Positions 31,620 through 34,655 of a DNA stretch of 34,655 bases are shown here, piece after piece. Source of the stretch: Clostridium sp. CAG:1013 (lineage in GTDB: Bacteria > Bacillota > Clostridia > Oscillospirales > Acutalibacteraceae); assembly GCA_000432995.1 (NCBI GenBank), contig HF972622.1, forward strand, positions 16,928 to 51,582, written 5' to 3'. Numbering within the stretch: position 1 is the stretch's first letter; each line of letters opens with the position of its first letter. The position numbers and the translations under genes are program-made. The notes under the pieces were generated by a model. That model was not told the DNA's origin and did not search any database. It saw only the letters and a list, made by a program, of their open reading frames with translations.

Positions 31620-32210
31620 ATGCTGACCAAACGGATTGTCGCTGCTTTGATTGCGGTGATGCTGGCCTGCGGTTTTTCCGCTTGCGGGGAACAGGAAAAA
31701 ACTCTGGAAAAGGAGAGTTCCGTAAAGGAAAGCTATCTTGTGTCGGAGACCATCAGTCCTGCGCCAGGATCTGCTCTTGAGACCAGCCCATCTCCTTCGC
31801 CCACAGCTTCGCCTATGGTCTCACAGGCGGAAAGTGCAGTTTCTTCCACTGGGGAAACTCTTCTTAGGATCGATGTGGGAGGGCAGGTGTTTTACGGAGA
31901 GCTCCGGGATACGGAAGCGGCCAAGGCTTTGAAAGAGATGCTTCCCATGACTTTGGAAATGACCGATCAGGAAGGAATGTCCAAGCGTTTTGAGCTGCCA
32001 AGTGTTTTGACTCAGACAGAGGAAGAATATCCTTCCGTCCAGGAGGGTGAGGTGCTTTTGGAGGGAAGTGGCACGCTGTGTTTCTTCTATCAGGAGGATA
32101 GCCAAGGAGGAACCTATACTCCCATTGCCACAGTGCGGGAACCGGAAGGTCTTTCCCAAGCTCTAGCTGGGGAGCGGGTGGAAGTATCTTTTCAGGTGGT
32201 AACAGAATAA
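31620..32210 (+). CDS. Lipoprotein with cyclophilin-like domain
   Basis: The 196-residue protein has a signal peptide ending in FSAC (lipid-modified Cys22), a low-complexity Ser/Pro/Thr linker (about 50-75) and a beta-rich domain (about 80-196). The latter shows the cyclophilin-like_2 pattern: LRIDVGGQVFYGELRDTEAAKALKEMLP-type start, then GEVLLEGSGTLCFFYQ. These domains are not active proline isomerases as far as known; they are often found in exported proteins of unknown role. GGGGG lies 10 bases before the ATG. The gene is 40 bases after the nuclease and ends before a terminator, so it may belong to the same transcript. Confidence 0.8.
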   Translation: MLTKRIVAALIAVMLACGFSACGEQEKTLEKESSVKESYLVSETISPAPGSALETSPSPSPTASPMVSQAESAVSSTGETLLRIDVGGQVFYGELRDTEAAKALKEMLPMTLEMTDQEGMSKRFELPSVLTQTEEEYPSVQEGEVLLEGSGTLCFFYQEDSQGGTYTPIATVREPEGLSQALAGERVEVSFQVVTE

Positions 32211-32231
32211 GAGAAAGCGAATACTTTGCAA

Positions 32232-32263
32232 GGGCTCGCCGTGTTTCACGGTGGGCTCTTTTA
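32232..32263 (+). terminator. Terminator of the nuclease/lipoprotein unit
   Basis: GGGCTCGCCGTG and CACGGTGGGCTC form a stem of about 11 pairs with a short loop, followed by TTTTATTTG. The left flank and arm (TTTGCAAGGGCTCGCCGTG) differ at only two positions from the corresponding bases of the terminator at 1551-1580. Confidence 0.85.
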
Positions 32264-32363
32264 TTTGTCTGTGATATAGGGTGAGGGGGTATCTGACAAC
32301 TGGGAAAACAGCAGCACAAAACGATTGACTTGTTTTCAAAAATGTTTTTTTGTAGCATTCCTA

Positions 32364-32392
32364 TTGACAATACCCATAGGGGGTATTATACT
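32364..32392 (+). promoter_or_regulatory. csoR-copA promoter
   Basis: A consensus TTGACA (32364-32369) and TATACT (32387-32392) are 17 bases apart. The spacer is filled by the first CsoR-type operator, so repressor binding would block RNA polymerase directly. Confidence 0.85.
32370..32386. promoter_or_regulatory. CsoR-type operator 1
   Basis: ATACCCATAGGGGGTAT is an interrupted palindrome with the C-run/G-run arms of copper-sensing repressor sites. It lies between the -35 and -10 of the csoR promoter. Confidence 0.8.
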
Positions 32393-32404
32393 AAAAGCAA
32401 AGAA

Positions 32405-32421
32405 ATACCCAGTAGGGGTAT
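32405..32421. promoter_or_regulatory. CsoR-type operator 2
   Basis: ATACCCAGTAGGGGTAT repeats the first operator with the same 17-base size, 35 bases downstream (centre to centre). It lies in the leader just before the csoR ribosome-binding site. Confidence 0.8.
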
Positions 32422-32441
32422 ATTGCTGGAGGTGGATAGTT

Positions 32442-32771
32442 GTGTCAGAGACGAAGGAATACAAGGAGACATGCACTGGAACGTGTTGTCCTCATCATAA
32501 ATCCACGCCGCGTAGTGAGAAAGAACTGCGGCAGTTGCAAAACCGTTTGAAGCGCATGATCGGTCAGCTCAACGGTATCCGTAAAATGCTGGATGATAAC
32601 CGTTACTGTGGGGATATCCTCATCCAAGTAGCAGCTGTGGAGAGCGCTCTGCAATCCTTTGGCTACTTGGTGTTGCAGGATCATTTGGAGACCTGCGTGG
32701 TGGAGGAGATCCAGAAGGGAAACACCCAAATCGTAGACGAAGCTGTAGAGCTGATCAAGAAATTGAAGTAA
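32442..32771 (+). CDS. csoR: Copper-sensing transcriptional repressor CsoR
   Basis: The 109-residue all-helical protein of the CsoR/RcnR family carries the Cu(I) ligand set Cys56, His81 and Cys85 (RYCGDIL, then DHLETC). KRMIGQLNGIRKML near residue 37 is the DNA-contacting helix. Copper binding releases it from its operators. An unusual N-terminal stretch adds Cys11, Cys15, Cys16, His18 and His19. I chose the GTG at 32442 (GGAGG 9 bases upstream); the upstream extension of the frame runs through the promoter and operators and cannot be coding. copA follows after 16 bases. Confidence 0.93.
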   Translation: MSETKEYKETCTGTCCPHHKSTPRSEKELRQLQNRLKRMIGQLNGIRKMLDDNRYCGDILIQVAAVESALQSFGYLVLQDHLETCVVEEIQKGNTQIVDEAVELIKKLK

Positions 32772-32787
32772 GGGTTGTGATGCCGTT

Positions 32788-34655
32788 ATGAAAACAGAAA
32801 AATACAACGTGACGGGCATGACCTGCGCTGCCTGTCAGGCGAATGTCACCCGATGCGTTTCCAAACTGGAGGGCGTAGAAGAAGTGAATGTCAGCCTGCT
32901 GGCAAACCAGATGACGGTGTCTTACGACGAAGCCCAGGTTAGCCCAGAGACCATCGTGGAGGCTGTGGAGAAGATCGGATATGGGGCATCCTCTCTTGAG
33001 AAACAGGTAGGTCCTAAGAGCGAGAAGCAAGGGTTCCGTGGAGAATGGCAGTCTCGCCAAGAGCAGGCGATGCAGCACCAGAAAGAAATGAAGCGCCGCT
33101 TGATTGCGTCTGTCGCTTTACTGGTTCCTTTGATGTATATTGCCATGGGGCATATGCTTTTTCTTCCCGTGCCCTGGTTCTTTGTAGGAGAAGAAAACTC
33201 TCTTGTGTCCGCTTTGGCTCAGTTGATTTTGACGGTGCCGGTACTGTTTATCAACCGCCACTTTTTCCAGACTGGTCTGAAAGCTCTTTGGCACAGGGCG
33301 CCCAATATGGATTCCTTGGTGGCTATCGGTTCGGGAGCGTCTTTAGTGTACGGTTTGTTCGCAATGTTCCGGCTGGCGTACGGGTTTGGTCATGGTGATA
33401 TGGAAGTGGTTCACCAGTATGCTCATGCACTGTATTTTGAGTCTGCCGCCATGATCCTTACTCTGGTGACGGTGGGGAAATATTTGGAGGCAAAGTCTAA
33501 GTCCAAGACAGGAGACGCTTTGGGTAAGCTGGTGGATCTGGCACCCAAAACCGCAGTGGTCATTCGAAATGGTCAAGAGCACACTGTTCCGGCAGAAGAA
33601 GTGGTTGCGGGAGATATTGTAGTTATTCGCCCGGGTGAGGGTATCCCGGTGGATGGTGTGGTGACAGAAGGCCACGGCTACGTAGACCAGGCTGCTATTA
33701 CCGGAGAGAGTATCCCCGTAGAAAAGGGGCCGGGAGATCAGGTGATCTCCGCAACTATCAACAAAAACGGTTCTTTCCGTTTTCGGGCCTCCAAAGTGGG
33801 AGAGGACACTACTCTGTCCCAGATTATTCGTTTGGTGGATGAGGCCAGCAATTCCAAAGCACCTATCGCTCGGCTGGCTGATAAAGTCAGCGGTGTATTC
33901 GTGCCGGTAGTTATCGGGATTGCCCTGGTTACTGCCATTGTTTGGATGGTCGCAGGGATGGGGTTTGAATTCGCCTTGTCCAACGCTATCTCTGTGCTTG
34001 TAATTTCCTGCCCCTGCGCTTTGGGGTTGGCTACTCCGGTGGCCATCATGGTGGGAACAGGCAAAGCGGCGGAAATGGGGATCCTTATCAAGTCTGCGGA
34101 AAGCCTGGAAAACCTCCACAGTGTGGACACGATCGTTCTTGATAAGACGGGCACGATCACTTCCGGTCATCCCTCTGTGACCGATGTGCTGGTGTTGGAC
34201 AGCGCCCTTTCCGAAAGGGAGTTTCTTGCCGAAGCGGCAGCAGTGGAGCAGGGCAGCGAACATCCCTTGGCTCAGGCTGTGGTGGAGTTCGCCACAAAAG
34301 AAGGGGCATCTATGCCCCATGTGGAATCGTTTGAAGCGGTGCCCGGCCGTGGAGTTTCTGCCCTGGTGGATGGCAGGCGGTACTTAGCGGGAAACCTGGC
34401 TTATCTGAAAGAAAGCAGCGTGTTGTCTTCCCAAGAGGAATTGGAAAAGGCTGAGCGGGAGGTGGAATGGTTTGCCCGTGAGGGAAAAACTCCGCTCTTG
34501 TTCGCTCGGGACGGAAAGTTGGTAGGAATCATCGCTGTGGCGGACACGGTTCGTGAGACGAGCCGGGCTGCTCTTGCGCGGTTCCGGGAAATGGGTTTGC
34601 ATGTGGTCATGCTCACCGGCGACAATGGAATGACAGCAGAAGCGATTCGAAAAGA
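32788..34655 (+). CDS. copA: Copper-exporting P1B-type ATPase (3' truncated by window edge)
   Basis: There are 622 codons before the window ends. One N-terminal heavy-metal-associated domain has MTCAAC (Cys13, Cys16). Two membrane helices and the platform region are followed by the actuator loop ITGESIP near residue 310. The transport site CPC is at 408-410, the phosphorylation motif DKTGT starts at Asp452, and the HP signature SEHPLA is near residue 490. The sequence ends in the MLTGDN hinge. The protein exports Cu(I) using ATP. The coding frame is intact throughout. It is controlled by CsoR from the shared promoter. Confidence 0.96.
   Translation, partial: MKTEKYNVTGMTCAACQANVTRCVSKLEGVEEVNVSLLANQMTVSYDEAQVSPETIVEAVEKIGYGASSLEKQVGPKSEKQGFRGEWQSRQEQAMQHQKEMKRRLIASVALLVPLMYIAMGHMLFLPVPWFFVGEENSLVSALAQLILTVPVLFINRHFFQTGLKALWHRAPNMDSLVAIGSGASLVYGLFAMFRLAYGFGHGDMEVVHQYAHALYFESAAMILTLVTVGKYLEAKSKSKTGDALGKLVDLAPKTAVVIRNGQEHTVPAEEVVAGDIVVIRPGEGIPVDGVVTEGHGYVDQAAITGESIPVEKGPGDQVISATINKNGSFRFRASKVGEDTTLSQIIRLVDEASNSKAPIARLADKVSGVFVPVVIGIALVTAIVWMVAGMGFEFALSNAISVLVISCPCALGLATPVAIMVGTGKAAEMGILIKSAESLENLHSVDTIVLDKTGTITSGHPSVTDVLVLDSALSEREFLAEAAAVEQGSEHPLAQAVVEFATKEGASMPHVESFEAVPGRGVSALVDGRRYLAGNLAYLKESSVLSSQEELEKAEREVEWFAREGKTPLLFARDGKLVGIIAVADTVRETSRAALARFREMGLHVVMLTGDNGMTAEAIRK

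Noticed and set aside
32325..32441. Upstream extension of csoR
   Set aside because: It would translate the promoter and both operators; the GTG at 32442 has the proper ribosome-binding site.
33343..34320. 325-codon minus-strand frame opposite copA
   Set aside because: The + strand encodes an intact copper ATPase with CPC and DKTGT; the opposite frame shows no motif.
1..34655. Mobile elements, CRISPR arrays or defence systems
   Set aside because: I saw no transposase, integrase, phage gene, regularly spaced repeats or foreign composition; gene order is conserved housekeeping and sporulation throughout.

Overview
The window (34,655 bases, moderately GC-rich) comes from the chromosome of an endospore-forming Firmicute. 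It is most likely a member of the Clostridia, and probably of the Oscillospiraceae/Ruminococcaceae group. I infer this from gene order and protein style, not from a database search. Genes are dense and almost all on the + strand, many overlapping by 1-28 bases. I see no rRNA, tRNA, CRISPR array, prophage or insertion sequence. No gene-free stretch exceeds about 240 bases.

Region 1 (1-7.3 kb) opens with the end of the spoIIIA operon (spoIIIAF-AG-AH), which builds the mother-cell side of the feeding channel to the forespore. Next comes an apparently independent, strongly structured RNA gene of about 180 nt with its own promoter and terminator. It is followed by nusB, a TsaD paralog, xseA-xseB (exonuclease VII), a farnesyl-diphosphate synthase and an RluA-type pseudouridine synthase whose 3' end is frameshifted by a 20-bp tandem duplication. 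A zinc-dependent phospholipase C-like gene ends convergently with rpmB (L28, the only minus-strand gene).

Region 2 (7.4-12.9 kb) holds a site-2 protease, scpA-scpB (condensin partners), a DUF2953 protein, gerW/ytfJ, a D-Ala-D-Ala carboxypeptidase, an RluB-type pseudouridine synthase and a small GNAT-like protein. Region 3 (12.9-25.7 kb) is the classic Firmicute growth-core cluster: yicC, remA, gmk, rpoZ, priA, def, fmt, rsmB, rlmN, prpC, prkC, rsgA, thiN. Compared with Bacillus subtilis it lacks coaBC and rpe.

Region 4 (25.7-30.2 kb) is the most interesting part. After thiN, where B. subtilis has spoVM, there is a coupled pair: a small Cys-rich membrane protein and a 29-residue SpoVM. A terminator and a sigma-E-like promoter follow, then a SipL-type DUF3794/LysM coat protein, spoIVA, a short single-TM protein and an M50 protease whose catalytic residues sit almost where those of SpoIVFB do. 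One locus therefore holds the whole spore-coat basement layer (SpoVM, SpoIVA, SipL), apparently joined to a SpoIVFA/SpoIVFB-like protease module. In B. subtilis and, as far as I recall, Clostridioides difficile these genes are scattered.

Region 5 (30.2-34.7 kb) carries an unknown gene coupled to a lipoprotein nuclease, a cyclophilin-like lipoprotein, and a copper-resistance unit: csoR behind a strong promoter with two CsoR-type operators, then copA running off the end of the window.
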